From the NCBI GenBank assembly GCA_030068075.1, contig CM057826.1, positions 71,583,312 through 71,647,311 of the forward strand: a DNA stretch of 64,000 bases, read 5' to 3'. The notes beneath the pieces are model-generated. The model searched no databases and was not told where the DNA came from. It saw only the letters and a list, made by a program, of their open reading frames with translations. The position numbers were made by a program, and so were the translations under genes. The first letter of the stretch is position 1. Every line of letters begins with the position of its first letter. Source of the stretch: Paguma larvata. Its lineage: Eukaryota > Chordata > Mammalia > Carnivora > Viverridae. This document shows, one piece after another, positions 1 through 12,580 of this stretch.

Positions 1-2100
1 CGTGAGGTACTCAAACAAGAAGGCAAGAAGTAATCTTGTTCATTAGTTATAAAAGAGGCTTTGTGTGAGATGATTTGGCCCAACTGTAGGCTAACGTGAG
101 TGTTGAGTACACCTATGGTAAACTGGGCTAAGCTGTGATGCTCAGTAGCTTAGGTGCGTTAAAAGCACTTCGGACTTATGACGTGTTCAATTTACAATGA
201 ATTTATCAGAACAGAACCATGTTCTGTTGAATATCTGTATTAGGTAGTTCCTTCCACCCATCTGTGTGTGTGTGCTTGCAAATTACCTAGATTAGAGGTC
301 ACAATCTAGACTACTTACAGGAGCCGGGCAGATCTTGTAAATGAGTAAAGCAGGGTATAGGGGAGAAATAATAGAGTGTTGGCGGCCTAGAGGCAGCTCT
401 GTCCTGAGGGAATGAGAAAACAGGTCCAGGGTAGCCAGGTCTTCTGATTTTTCAAGAGACCTGGAGATCTGAATTTATGTATTTATAAAAAACATATTTA
501 TAATATTTTATAAATATTTATTTTTATAATAGTTTTGAATTTATTTATATGTATGTATGAATCTCTGCACCATAAGACTTTTAAGACAAAGTACGGACTA
601 AACAGTCCGTGATCTCTGAACTAGACAGAAAAGTGAAGGTGGGAGGTAAAAAAGCCAGTGATATAAAGGAAAGAAAACCAGCCTGAAACCCTTAAAACGA
701 ATTTCTGGGTTCTTCCTCTCCCAAGTCAAGTCTATACGTTCTTGGGTAAAGAGGTTTCTCAGGGTCTCATTTTTTTAGCTGTAAATGGACTGAAATGTAA
801 CTTTAAGATCTTTGCCAAAGAACCAAAATTCTATATCATAAAATATTTTAACGAAGAAAGGAAAACTAGGCTGCTCTAAGAGAATGACAAGGAGAGAATG
901 AGAAGGATTAAATGACATTTTACATGGCATAGAAATATTTATAATTAAATAAGTCCTTTATAGATGGCATAAAACTTGCATGTATGTATAAAGACAGTTT
1001 ATTTTGCTGTGTTCTGAGGAAAGAGTGATCCTAGAACCAACACCAGTGCAAATGGTATAGAATACGGCAGCTCTGAGAAATTTGTAGTTCCAAGGTCTGT
1101 GCGAAGCTCTAAACATAAAAAGATTAATAAAAGAAAATACTCCATTTCTTGTAGAATACAACCTTTGGGATAATTTCCAACAAGTTATCTTTCAGTGAAA
1201 CTGGGAACTTTCCACACTGGCACCCATTTCAACATTTCTCAGTAGATTAGCAGGTCCAAGGTCCAGGAGCAAGGGTCCAGACTCACTGCCTGTGCCTTCT
1301 TCCAGCGGGGCTTCTCCCAGCTGACCATCCTCCTCTCTTTGGTCTCCAGCTCACCAAAGGTCTTGGGAGACCTCCCTGTGGCTTCCAAAGTGGCAACTTT
1401 CTATTTTTACACTCATGTTTGATAAAACATCAGTGTGTCTTTTAATGGGTTAACATATTGTTCCTACAGAGTGATGGTATGTATTTTAATGGAGTCTTTC
1501 AAGATACTTGAGTGTCTTCATTCCAATTCCAAACACACTACCTGATTCCTAGAAAGGCGCAGTAAACAACTGATACTCATGGAATGAGGAAGAAGCTTAT
1601 ATGTGAATGAAGGTTACTGAGATATAGATTCAATTTACCAAGTAGAAACTTTTTATTTGTTTGAAATATTTAAGGATTATGGTGATTCAGGGAGTACACA
1701 TGTAATAAATTTGAGCATGGGAAGTATTCAGGCTTAGATTGAATGATTACTTGGTAGAAATCTCATAGAAGTGTTTTAAGCATCTCGAGGACAATTTGAC
1801 CAAATTACTGTCTATGTTTTGCAAACCTGAGATTCTACAAATACCAAGCAGGACAATGGGAGTGATGCTTTGCACTCAGTGGGCATTACAGTGGTTCTCA
1901 AATCACACTTCAAAACGCACTGTGGGACACACACTTTCTTTTCATTTATGTACATAAGAAAATGCTAGAGGAAAACTTTCCCCACCATATCACAGGGCCA
2001 TACTTCCATCATACACAGTCTCCTAGGCTCATAGAACTTCTTTTTTTCTCCAGCAATTTCAGAAAAGAATTGATTTCAAATATAAAATAGTTGACATTAG
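1..2100. other. Upstream non-coding stretch
   Basis: Mostly AT-rich sequence with no convincing exon. A TTTATA-type low-complexity run lies at about 475-550. The first 30 bases may be the tail of a related exon, because 18-39 nearly repeats 2233-2254. Short open frames such as the minus-strand one at 958-1161 show no protein character. Confidence 0.4.
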
Positions 2101-2244
2101 AAATTTCTCCTTCTCATCTCATGGATGTCTTCAGGGTCAACCTAGATGCTAAATCTCAACAAATGGAACTAGAGCAAGCACTGGAGAAAATGGACCAAGC
2201 ATCTTTAAAAGTCCACCACTGTGTAAAATTCCAGAAGGCAAAAA
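2101..2244 (+). CDS. PDZPH1: Probable upstream exon of PDZPH1 (helical/coiled-coil segment)
   Basis: The frame open from 2091 to 2288 reads like real protein in its middle part: acidic and basic residues alternate with Leu, Met, Val and Ala at helix spacing, for example MELEQALEKMDQASLKV. Two acceptors are possible. AG at 2099-2100 gives a phase 1 start and a 48-codon exon; AG at 2133-2134, with a better pyrimidine tract, gives a 110-base exon with a phase 2 start. Two donors are possible, GTAATC after 2244 or GTAACA after 2271. Both leave phase 1, which matches the next exon at 3911. Neither donor is strong, so the boundaries are uncertain. If real, it would add a helical segment ahead of the charged linker. 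It could instead be a chance open frame. Confidence 0.45.
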
Positions 2245-2502
2245 GTAATCTTGTGAATAGCTGTAGTCCCAGTAACAGCATAAATTAATATATAGAAAGT
2301 CAATAGTAAATATAGAATGAATGTCATTTTTCTGTCCCCTCTGCCTCCTTAGGGAAGAGGTAGGGGTCAATAGCAGAGTTATAGAAAATTGGAGGTATTT
2401 GATAATGACTCTTCCTACTTCCCACTTGTCTCAGACAAGTGAAATTTAAATTGTTATGGATCAAATGGATCATTAATAATTATATATAAAATAAAGAAGA
2501 TT

Positions 2503-2711
2503 GGGGCAGCTGGGTGGCTCAGTCAGTTAAGCATCTGACTTTGGCATGGGTAATGATCTCATGGTTTGTGAGTTCAAGCCCCATATCAGGCTCTGTGCTG
2601 ACAGCTCAGAGCCTGGAGCCTGCTTCGGATTCTGTCTCCCTCTCTCTCTGCCCCTCCCCACTCACACTCTGTCTCTCTTTCTCTCTCAAAACTAAATAAA
2701 CATGAATAAAT
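2503..2711 (+). mobile_element. CAN-SINE, feliform type
   Basis: tRNA-Lys-derived head (GGGTGGCTCAGTCAGTTAAG), the feliform middle with CTGTGCTGACAGCTCAGAG, a CT-rich part and an AATAAA-rich tail. Imperfect 14-base target duplications lie at 2489-2502 and 2712-2725. Confidence 0.93.
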
Positions 2712-2854
2712 AAATAAAGATAATTTATTCATGGATATATCCCATTTATTATTTAAACAGTAATAAGTACAAATTTTGACACTGAATAATTAGATTTTAA
2801 TTTACAAAAACCAAATTTTAAAACTCGTTTGCTTCTTAGAATAGAATAAAAATA

Positions 2855-3081
2855 GGAGCACCCGGATGGCTCAGTCGATTAAGGTTCTGACTCTTGATTT
2901 TGGCTCAGGTAACAATCTCAAGTGTTCGTGAGACTGAACCTCCAGTGCTGAGGTCTGTGCTGACAGCGTGGAGCCTGCTTGGGATTCTGTCTCCTTCACT
3001 CTCTGCCTCCCTCCCACTTGCACATTCTCTCTCTCTCTCTCTTTCAAAATAAATAAATAAATATTTTTTTTTAGAAAACGG
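2855..3081 (+). mobile_element. CAN-SINE, diverged copy
   Basis: Same structure as its neighbour 150 bases upstream but more diverged in the head (CCGGATGGCTCAGTCGATTA). A perfect 14-base target duplication, ATAGAATAAAAATA, flanks it at 2841-2854 and 3082-3095. Confidence 0.93.
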
Positions 3082-3910
3082 ATAGAATAAAAATAAAGGT
3101 TAATATTTTGTCTCTTTTTAAATTGATGTTGCTTGCCTTTCATATAGTATCAAAAAATAAAAACAAGCAAAATCTTAATCAATTCCATCCTATCAAGTTA
3201 CTTAGTAGGTATTATATGCTTTGCTATTTTTGGTTTTCTTTGATTTTACTTTGTTAGTTGTTTACTTACAGTCTGATTTTATTACAATTAATTTGTAATT
3301 TTCTTTTTCTAATAATACACAGTCTCACAGCTGATGACAGAAGGCAGCAGTATGAAAGTAAATAAAGTATTTCGAGTTATTTATTCAAATATAAAATTAT
3401 CAAAGCCTCATTCATTTTAATTTTTTTCCTCATTCCTTATTTTAAAACCAACATATGCAGCAAGAAAAGTATCATGAAATTTGCACTCCTGTGATTAACA
3501 GAAGTTAAACCATAAAGGTTTTGAGTACAATAGTAAACTTATTATCATAGATTGTAATCTAACTCAGGTAATATCTTCTTTTTCAAAATTCAGGGGGCAT
3601 AATTAACAGTTTATGTGGACTCTGCTCCTCCACAATAACAAATATAGTATCAGGAGTACTGCTGGTACCCAAGGATTATCAATTGAATTGAACCCACCTG
3701 AGGTAATACATGGTGATCCCCCGCCTTCAATCTATATGGCTCATTTTTCTTTTTTTTTTTTTAAGTAATACAAGTTTAAAAAGTGAATCATGAAGGAGTT
3801 AAATGAATTATTCTACTTCTAGTCTACAGTAATTCCGTTTCACAGACAGATATTTGAAATTCTGTCTTGAAATTTTGTCTCACTTTCATACTTCATGTGG
3901 TTTAATTTAG

Positions 3911-4102
3911 ATTGGAATCTGGAAATAAATAGCCTCCGCAAGTTATCCCAGGAACTGGCTCCAAGAGGTACCAGGGCCAGTGATGGGTCCCAAGAAGAAG
4001 CAATAGACCAGTGGGCCAGAAGGAGGCAGCAGTTCAAGGATGGCAAAAGATGCAGCTCTGCAGGGGGAAGTTCGTTTGCCAGCAACATCACAGAAGGGTC
4101 CA
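3911..4102 (+). CDS. PDZPH1: PDZPH1 exon: charged, Ser-rich region before the PDZ domain
   Basis: This 192-base exon is flanked by AG at 3909-3910 and a strong GTGAGT donor at 4103. It enters and leaves in phase 1, so it joins cleanly to the exon at 13823. It encodes 64 codons. Features seen are a short Leu-containing helix (INSLRKLSQEL), an acidic patch (SQEEAID), a run rich in Arg, Lys and Gln (QWARRRQQFKDGKR) and a Ser/Gly segment (CSSAGGSSF) ending ITEGS. I recognise no folded domain; it is probably a flexible linker with a basic helix. The in-frame stop follows directly after the donor, as expected for an exon edge. The reverse-strand frames over the same bases are shadows. Confidence 0.85.
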
Positions 4103-4295
4103 GTGAGTAGACAATTGTCTTCTTTTCCAAAGCCAGAGCAGAGCAACAAGTGTAACAGACCGAGTCCCCTCCCTCTTATCTCCAGAATATAAACCTTATT
4201 GTTTGAACATGGTAAGGTGGTGATTATGGGCCTTTATGTAAAAGATACTTTTAGAATAATCAACTCTTCATTATGCACTAAAAAATCCCAACTTG

Positions 4296-4512
4296 GGGTG
4301 CCTGGGTGGCTCAGTCAGTTAAGCAGCCAACTTTAGCTCAGGTCATGATCTCACAGTCTGTGAGTTCGAGCCCCGCGTCAGGCTCTGTGCTGACAGCTCA
4401 GAGCCTGGAGCCTGCTTCGAATCGTGTATCTCCCTCTCTCTCTGCCCTTCCCCTGTTCATGCTCTGTCTCTATGTCTCTCAAAAATAAACAAACGTTAAA
4501 AAAAAAAAAAAG
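4296..4512 (+). mobile_element. CAN-SINE, feliform type
   Basis: Full-length element with a poly(A) tail. The target duplication AATCCCAACTTG flanks it at about 4284-4295 and 4513-4524. It sits about 190 bases after the donor of the 3911 exon. Confidence 0.93.
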
Positions 4513-7019
4513 AATCCCAACTTGGTAACTTATCTGCTTCAAAACACACACAACTGCCTACTAAGGCTACTCTTCTCTTCAGAGACTGAAACAACTGTAA
4601 AATTCTTCAGAGAATTAAATTTGTTCCCTACTTCAAAGAATTTAAGTTGCCTTACAAAAATATGTAAAAAGCTAAGAGTAGTATATTTGGTTAAAAGAAA
4701 CAGTTTTCTTCTTGCTTTAACATTTCTAAAATGAGGAATTGTGTTTAAACTTATGTGTATTTTAGTGACATGGTATTTTCTTGGTATTGAAAGAGTATTA
4801 TTAAGTCAGCATTATACCCCAGTCTCACTATCAGAGGTAACTAAGAATGGAAGGTAGGTCATCAGTGAGGTACTACAATGGGAGGGGAAATATGGCTTAA
4901 AGAAAATAGAGGGAAGCATTAGCACATTTAGTACACATCACCCCTAATCTGGCTTTAAAATTTTAGGAGCTAGCCATTAGAAGATACTTATCCAAGTAAT
5001 AGACGTTTGTCATTTGAAGGTTATTTACAAAACATACCAATTGTTCATGAGAAACACTAGTAGGAAATCCTGAGCAAACATCATTAAGAAAGAAAGAGAG
5101 AAAGAGAGACACAAGAGGAAGGAGGGAGGGAAGAAAGGATGGAAGGAAGGAAGGAAGGAAATGCATGAGGGAGAGAGAGAGAGAAAGGAAAGAAGGAAGA
5201 CAAGAAGAAACAGGAAAGGAGACAGGGAGGGAAGAAAGAAGAGGAAGGGAAGGGGGAAGAAGACAGAGAGTTGATGTAATATTGTGATTTATAAGAAATA
5301 TAAAATAAATATAATAAAATATATTCGGTCATTCAAATTCACCCTCATATAAAGTTGGTCTTGGTCCACTGATTCCTGGCTCACAGCTCCTAAAATCCTT
5401 TAGAATTTCCTATAAAAGAGCAATAAAGGTGTCTTTTGTTATGTTAATGAAGTCGCTGTTGACCTAGGTAACCCTAGATGGGGCTGATAACTAGAGGAAG
5501 CGACCACAGTGATTAGACAGTTGGAATTTTCAACCAGGTGTCCAGAGAACACCTGTTGGTGTGGGGATATGTGCTCATGCACACACACACACAGAGGTTA
5601 CAATTGGGTCCAGGAACCCAAAACAGTTGTGATGCAGAGAATGGTGCCTTTATGATACAGACACTAGTGGACCTTCTAGGCTAGTCCTACAGACAAGCTG
5701 ACAGAATAACACAAGTCGAATTCCTGAAGGCAGCAGTATGATGTATACAGAGTGAGCTGGAGAGCTGGCATGGATTAGGAATTCAAAGTAGCTATAAATG
5801 TGTGGGCAAAATCATGATAATATTTATATAACACCCCACTATACTGTGTTATCCGACCACGACGTTCTTACATTCATGTGAACAGTGAAGAATACAATTT
5901 AAATGTTCCATTTTATTCTGAGAGTGTTTCAATTTTGTCCCTTGATCAATGTCTACTTCCTCCAGTTGCATCTTCCTATTAGGCAGCAAGGGCTCAGAAT
6001 CTGGAATCTTAAATTTTTATTCTCACATATACTACTGTATAGGGTTGTTTTATTATCCCTCTTCTGTGCATGGACTCTGGAAAGACCTGCCTGGAGAATA
6101 CTTTTGTTATATTAGACTTCCAATAAAATATTCCCACTGCTTCACATTTTGTTGTAGTGTTCACTTTCTTCCACTTCTAGTCCCCTTCCCCCTCATCAAT
6201 TTCTATTTTGATATGTTGAATTTGGTTCAAATTTTTTTAAAAAATTATAATAACCAATACTTAATATTTTGGTTTTATTCATCATTGCCTTATCCACCAA
6301 TTACTTCCAACAGAGTTTGTTTTCTTTTTCTTCTTACTATAATCCTCTAATAATTTAAGAGAGATTTTTGGGAGATAAACAGAGTTCTAATGTATCTGAA
6401 AATGTATTTACTTGCCTTCTAATTCTAAATGACAGTTTGCCATAATTTGGTACAGAATTCTAGGTTCAAACTACTGAAGAAGCTGGTTCATTGTCTTCCT
6501 GTACCATTGGTGCTGATGAGAAGTCTAACTCCAATCTCCTTCTCAGAACTTTTGTCATTAATCCAACTTTCATCTCTATTAGCTCTTAGGGTTTTCTTTT
6601 TATCCTTGGTATTCTAAAATTTTTCTAGGATGTATTTCAGTGTGTGTATTTTAAATATATTTTAATGTTTGGCATGCCGATGACTTCTATCTTTCTTTAA
6701 CTCTCATAAATTCTCAGATACAATTTCTTCAAATACTATTATCCTTCTCCTTTCATAATCTCCTGCTTCGGGTTGCAATAAAGGACTTAGTCCTGCACAG
6801 GATATTCCATATCCCATCGGGGTGTCCTCTGTTCTCACTCCTTGACTTTTTCACACACCCATTGTTCTCGTTTAGAGGCAGGTGCAATCACTGCTGCTAC
6901 TTGACCAATCAATGGTGGTCCAATTGAATACCCTGTTGCATGTACCTGGGGCCTCTCTAGGTTTCACTCTTGGTGGCATTCTTCCTTTCTGCATCAAAAC
7001 TTTCTCACACAAGTAGCGG
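4513..7019. other. Intron sequence with little recognisable content
   Basis: Apart from the purine-rich tract and a short CA run at about 5578-5594, I see no exon. The part at about 6370-6780 resembles an old LINE-1 3' region in antisense, but the match is weak. The plus-strand open frame at 5949-6350 has no protein character. Confidence 0.4.
5089..5268. repeat. Purine-rich GGAA/GAGA microsatellite
   Basis: About 180 bases of almost pure A and G on the plus strand with GGAAGGAAGGAAGGAA and GAGAGAGA blocks. It generates false Ser/Pro/Phe-rich minus-strand open frames. Confidence 0.95.
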
Positions 7020-7553
7020 TTACCAAGGATTGGGGAATAGAGGGATAGGACAGATGTTGTTTAAAGGTACAAATGTGGGGCACCTGGGTGGCTCAGTCTG
7101 TTAAGTGTCGAACTTTGGTTCAGATCATGATCTTGCAGTTCATGAGTTCGAGTCCCTTGTCTGGCTCTGTGCTTACAGCTCAGAGCCTGGACCTGCTTGG
7201 AATTCTGTGTATGTCTCTCTCTTTGCTCCTCCCCTGCCCTCTCTCTCACTCTCTCTCCCTTTCTCCTTCCCTCCCTCTCTCAAAAATAAACAAACGTTAA
7301 AAAAAATAAAGGTACAAACTTGCAATGAGTAGTAATTACAGTACAGTGAATATAGACAATATTGTATTATAATCAAGTTTGCTAAAAGACTAGAATTATT
7401 CAAAACCACTAAAAAGAATAATTCTGTAATGTGATAGAGGTGCTAATTACTGCTACAATGACAATCGTGCTACAGTGTATAAATGTATCAAGTTAGCATG
7501 TTGTACGCCTGAAATTTATGTAGTATTCTATGTCAGATATATATCAATGTATT
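7020..7553 (+). mobile_element. Old LINE-1 3' end, split by a SINE
   Basis: The pieces 7020-7076 and 7308-7553 read continuously as a LINE-1 3' untranslated region, including ATAAATGTATCAAGTTAGCA and TTGTACGCCTGAAATTTATG. The SINE at 7077 interrupts it, which dates the LINE-1 as older. Confidence 0.75.
7077..7307 (+). mobile_element. CAN-SINE nested in an old LINE-1
   Basis: Full-length feliform copy with CT-rich tail and AAATAAACAAACG end. The target duplication AAAGGTACAAA flanks it at 7063-7073 and 7308-7318. Confidence 0.93.
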
Positions 7554-10500
7554 TACTTGCTGGATTTCAGATATTTCCCAGTTACTGGTGTCTTAATACC
7601 CTTCTTGCTTTCAAACACATCCATAGATCTTAAAACACATACTGTGCCTTAGCTCACACCCCTCCCCTCTATCTCCTTCCTGTTTTTCCTCTGAACTTTG
7701 AAACATTTTATTATGCAGAAAAATTCAGCTGCAACCCTTGCTTCTACATGTGTATAATTGAATTTATCACACTTTTCATAAAATAGCCTGCAAGAATCAG
7801 GACCCATCCATATATATGTTTTCTAGCTTGCCTATCAGAATGGGAGACTATGTTTTCTCTTGTTCCTGTATCATGAGCCTACATCTGCAAATAGCTTCCA
7901 TTTCCCCTTCTAGCTTCCTTTTCCACTGTTCTCCACCTTACACTCTGCCCTAGGTGTCTCACCTCTATATATACTATATCAAAGTGCTAATTTGCCCCTT
8001 GGCTTTTCATGGGGCTTGACCGATGGGGAAGATCAGCAGGAGCGTGTAGAGGATGAGCGGAGTGAAGTCTTGCTATTATTGCCTCAGATCTCTCTCTGGG
8101 GTGTGCCAAGGACTGGTCGTTCCCCTAAAGCCATAGGTAGTATCCCTATAAAGTAGCCCTCTCCCTGCTGCCTTCTATGGCTCTAGGTTTCGGTAACTGT
8201 TACTTGCTTCCTCTCTCTTTTATTTTAGTCTTAGATGGACTGGTCTTAATCCCACTTCATCACCCCGATTTCCTTAAGTCCTGCCCACAGTTTGTAAACA
8301 GGGTTAAACTCTCCTCAAATTACTCGTTTGAGTGTACCATCTCTTTCATACCATACCCTTATGATACACCAGGGCTCTCTGCTCATATTACAGCAATGAT
8401 CAAGTATCACCGACACTACATAATGATAACTGTTTGTTGCTTATAGATATAAAGGAGGATACCCCCCCTGGAAAGAGCTTTGATGTTAATTCAGAGGAGG
8501 GAAAGGCAAAGTCTGATTTTATTAGAATTAGAAATTTAGTTTAAGTTAGGTCTTTCAGGTTAAGAGCTTGATTATGACAGGGTAAGGATCATGATTTAAC
8601 AGGTTGGAACTTAGGAAATGGCAAGGTGAGGACTTTGAAGGTTGCAAAGAGACTAAGGAAATAAACTATCTGTTGCTGCCTTCTACTGAAGAGTTGGTGG
8701 TTTGGGGAGGAGTTCCTATGAGGAAGAGTAAAGGTATCTGCCTGCTCAGGTGTCTAAGGGCAAAAAAAAAGAAAACTGTGCTAATAAAGACTACAGAATA
8801 AGGTCATGTTAATTTAGACAATAAGGTGTGTGGGATTCAGTGGCTTGGATCTTCAGTGTCCAGGCAGTACAAGAGGAAAGAAGTTTTGTTCTCCATGTAC
8901 TAGAATCATCTCTAGTCTTGAAATGAATAAATAGCCAAATTTTCACTAAAATATTACTGGATTTCCTACACAATAATATTCTTGAACTGTTATTCGTTTT
9001 TCTTCACCTCTTGTTTGATAAATTTGCAGTCATTGAAAATTTTATTTCTTTTCACCTAAGAATAAAAAACTTGGGTTATGCAGATACTGCCCCTGGCTCC
9101 ACTCATCCAGGTGACCCCAAAGAATACACTCACATTAAGCCAACGTGAGGAAGAGAACCTTCTGAAGACATCAAAGGGAATACAGAGAGGAGGTCTTATA
9201 TTACATATTACCTAGAAATCAATTTGAAATCTCCTCTAGATACTTTGAAGGCCCCTGCGCTGCCCTGTAGTCACCCATGGAGCCTCTTTTATAGCACAGC
9301 CTCCCTCATAGAATACCTGTAATGACTGCATTCTGTTTTCTTATTCTGGATTTTCCCTTGGACCTTTGAAATTCCTCTATTTGATACTGTGGAAAACTCA
9401 ACTGAGGCTTATACCTCTAAATTCACGCAACCAGATTATCAAGATGTTCAACAATCCACTAACACTATGATAATCTGAATCTACCCATCCTAAAAATTAA
9501 GAATCGGAGAGAAGAAGACTTTGGTTATAAATGAGAAAAACAGAAACAAAATGTCACATGTAGTAATAAAAATGTATTACTTATCGCAGTGGTTTCTACT
9601 ATTACCTGGAACAATTTAGACTGATGTCAACTAAAAAATTAGATTGAATGGAAACTTGATTCATCACAGATGATCTTTATGTGAGAGAAAGGGACTGTTT
9701 TTTCTCGTTTTCAGTTCCTTTTAATATAGAAAGACCAGTTTCTTCTCATTCACTGTGTCCTTCAGCTCCCTGGACCCTTTCAGTCCGAGTCCATTTCATC
9801 CTTTGTTTTATGGACAAATCGTCCACTACTAGCCTCTTAGACCTCCCTACCCGCTCTGCATTTCTTGAGAAAAAGAAACTACCCTAAGTGTGCTGGAATC
9901 AGCTCACAGTGGATCATGAGAGCCAACCGTGCACATTTTTTCCTAACATCGCACTTCAGTAACTTCAGGTTGGTAACCTGAAATTGGTCAGAGTGAGTAT
10001 TTATGCAATGGAAACTGGGCAACAGTACAAATCAGGGTTTATTTTTTTCTTTTGGAGAGCTCCTTGTTAAACATTTACCAGTACCCACATGAAACAACAC
10101 AGGAATCAGCTGTATAATTTGTACACATTCAAATTCAGGCCAAAGTAGCATAATCATTTAAATTAAAACAATGATTATGTTTTCTTTGAGGTGTATTCTG
10201 TTTTGAATGAAAACGTACACTAACAATTTGTTTCACATTAGACATGAGGGAACTGAAGTGTCTGCCATTTTATTTCTCAGTTTATCCACGCCATAGCCAC
10301 TCATGTTGTATGTCTTCAGAAACTTTTCAATAGAGACTGCAATTCACTGACAGTTGCTGGAGCTAACATTGCTTAATGTGTGGTTTAAATTCTATCTCAT
10401 TTATAGAGTCAGGATATGCTACTAATCCATGACTTAAAACCTGACAGCTTTACCGAGCATCATTACAGCTGGTGTTTCTCAGTCTGTTAATCTCACTCAT

Positions 10501-12370
10501 CTCTGACTCCCTACGTAATAACTGGAAAAGACATTAGGAATGACATATTTATGTATGTGGACACAGTTGATCAATGCATCTAGGCTGTGGGGAATGCTGA
10601 CTAAGGCACACCAGGTAAATAACTTGACGGCTGTAAACGAAAGTCAGAAGGGCCTGAAAATGGAAAGGGTCAAAATGGAGCTCTGATTTTTATAATCTCA
10701 AATGGCTCCTGTATCACAAACAGATGTGGCGAGAATTTGGGTCTGTGTGAGGATACTTGATAGCATTTCCCTTATTTCATTCAGCTACAAAGATTATTAT
10801 GAAAATGTATTTTCCAAACATTAGTTTCCATGGAGATAAGAAAGGAGGGAGGGGATGGACACTGAGAGAGAGAGAGAGAAGAACTCTGATTTCTGGTAAT
10901 AAGAGCTAGCAGTTACATTGTGCTATGTCAGCCTTTGCAAGATATCCATTTATTAATTATCTCAACACTCTAAGTTAAGGATCATATTTTCATCTTCACT
11001 TGACCAAATGAGCAATCTAGGTCATGGAGGGGATAAGTGACCTGTCCAGTGTCACTCAGCTGTGCTGAGCGGTCGAGCTAATGCCTTCAGCACAGTCCAC
11101 TACCTCTAGTTGGACCATGCAGATCTGATCCCGGGGCATCTATGAGAAAGTCTGAACAGGGTTTCATTCTTGTGATGCAACTCTTTTGTTATCCTCAAAT
11201 AAAACAGTGGAATGAAAGAGATACAAGAATGTCTAAAGACATCTGGAATTGAGTCAAGTATTTTATCTTTTTGCTTCTAAAGTGAAAAAAGAAAAGAAGT
11301 GTTTTAGTTTTTCAGGAGCCAAGGAGTACAAATCCAATTTCAGTACGACCAAGCATTCTTAAGAGCTCATTCTCTTTTAAAGTTTCATTTATTAAAAGGC
11401 TCATCTCCACAGGCCAAATTTTGGAGACAAAGTTTTAATGACAAAGGTACATTTGGGTTTGTTTTCTCCTTGGCTCAAAGTTCTGCAGGGGCAGTTGTTG
11501 AGAAATCTAGACACTCGAACCTGCAGGTGTGTGACCTGCTGCTTCATTGGATTTTATCACAAATTTTATGTCTCAGTTTATGTAAAGGTATGTTGCTTAG
11601 CTCTTTCCTGGTAGCTGAATGAACACAAAAATGCTCATCCACATAATCAAGTCTGTTTGTAAATAAGTGAGCTGTTTTAACAGCCTCTTGCATGCTGATA
11701 AAAACAAAAAAATCACTATAATTTAAAGACCTACGTACTACTTGGGGAAAAAATAATAATGATAAAGATGAACCCATGGACCCAGGAATCTGTGTATATT
11801 ATATTCATAAATATTAAAATGTAACTGAATTTTGAAATATGATGTATGAAAAAAGGCATCTTATAAACAGAGTAAAAGTATTCTAAAATTTTCATCATTT
11901 TTATTTCAATAAACAAGATGTCTGATAACATTCTCATAAAATTTACATTCCTACTTTATCATTTTACAGTACTCTATCATCTTACCAATGCGCAATCCCA
12001 TCTTCTGTAGAAATGTTGCCCACTCCTCAAGATCTTCTTACTTTAATCCTACCCTCCCTACACCCAGAATTGCTCTCTCCTTCCTCTGAACTCTGTTACT
12101 TCATCATGAGTTCCATTTCTTATCTTTCTATCCCCCCCATTGTGCCTAAAACTGCACCTTGCTCATGACAGAACAATTATTTTAACTTAATAAATGAGTA
12201 AAACATGGATGTACGTGAAGATACTTAAGCTGTGGATTAGTGTCTAATGGCATCTCATTTGCTGTACAAAATAAAAACTACAAGAACAAGCTTTAAAGAT
12301 ATTGGGGTTCAACTAATATAGCATAGTATGTCAATTTTACTTAAATAATAAATTTTTTAAAGATATTGGA
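7554..12370. other. Intron sequence, mostly unassigned
   Basis: No exon seen. About 7900-8450 has the patchy look of an old interspersed repeat that I cannot assign. A short GA run is at 10864-10880. A MIR-like piece is at about 10960-11110. Confidence 0.4.
10960..11110 (-). mobile_element. MIR-like fragment
   Basis: GGATAAGTGACCTGTCCAGT followed by GTCACTCAGC is the usual MIR core in reverse orientation. It is old and diverged, so the ends are approximate. Confidence 0.6.
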
Positions 12371-12580
12371 GAGGTGCCTGGGTGGCTTAGTTGGTGGAGT
12401 GTCTGACTTCAGCTCAGGTCATGATCTCACTGCTTGTGAGTTTGAGCCCTGCATCAGGGTCTGTGCTGACAGCTCAGAGCCTGGAGCCTTCTTCGGATTC
12501 TGTGTCTCCCTCTCTCTGCCCCTCCCCTGCTCACACTCTGTCTCTGTCTCTGTCAAAAATAAGTAAACATTAAAAAAAAA
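12371..12580 (+). mobile_element. CAN-SINE, feliform type
   Basis: Full-length with diverged head (GGTGGCTTAGTTGGTGGAG). The target duplication AAGATATTGG flanks it, at about 12360-12369 and 12581-12590. Confidence 0.93.

Noticed and set aside
2514..2699. Repeated small open frames starting MAQSVK or ending LSLSQK, at many places on both strands (for example 2514, 4306, 22817, 53009, 60398)
   Set aside because: They are translations of the CAN-SINE and recur wherever a copy lies. No coding function.
5084..5332. Ser/Pro/Phe-rich minus-strand frames
   Set aside because: Products of the purine-rich microsatellite.
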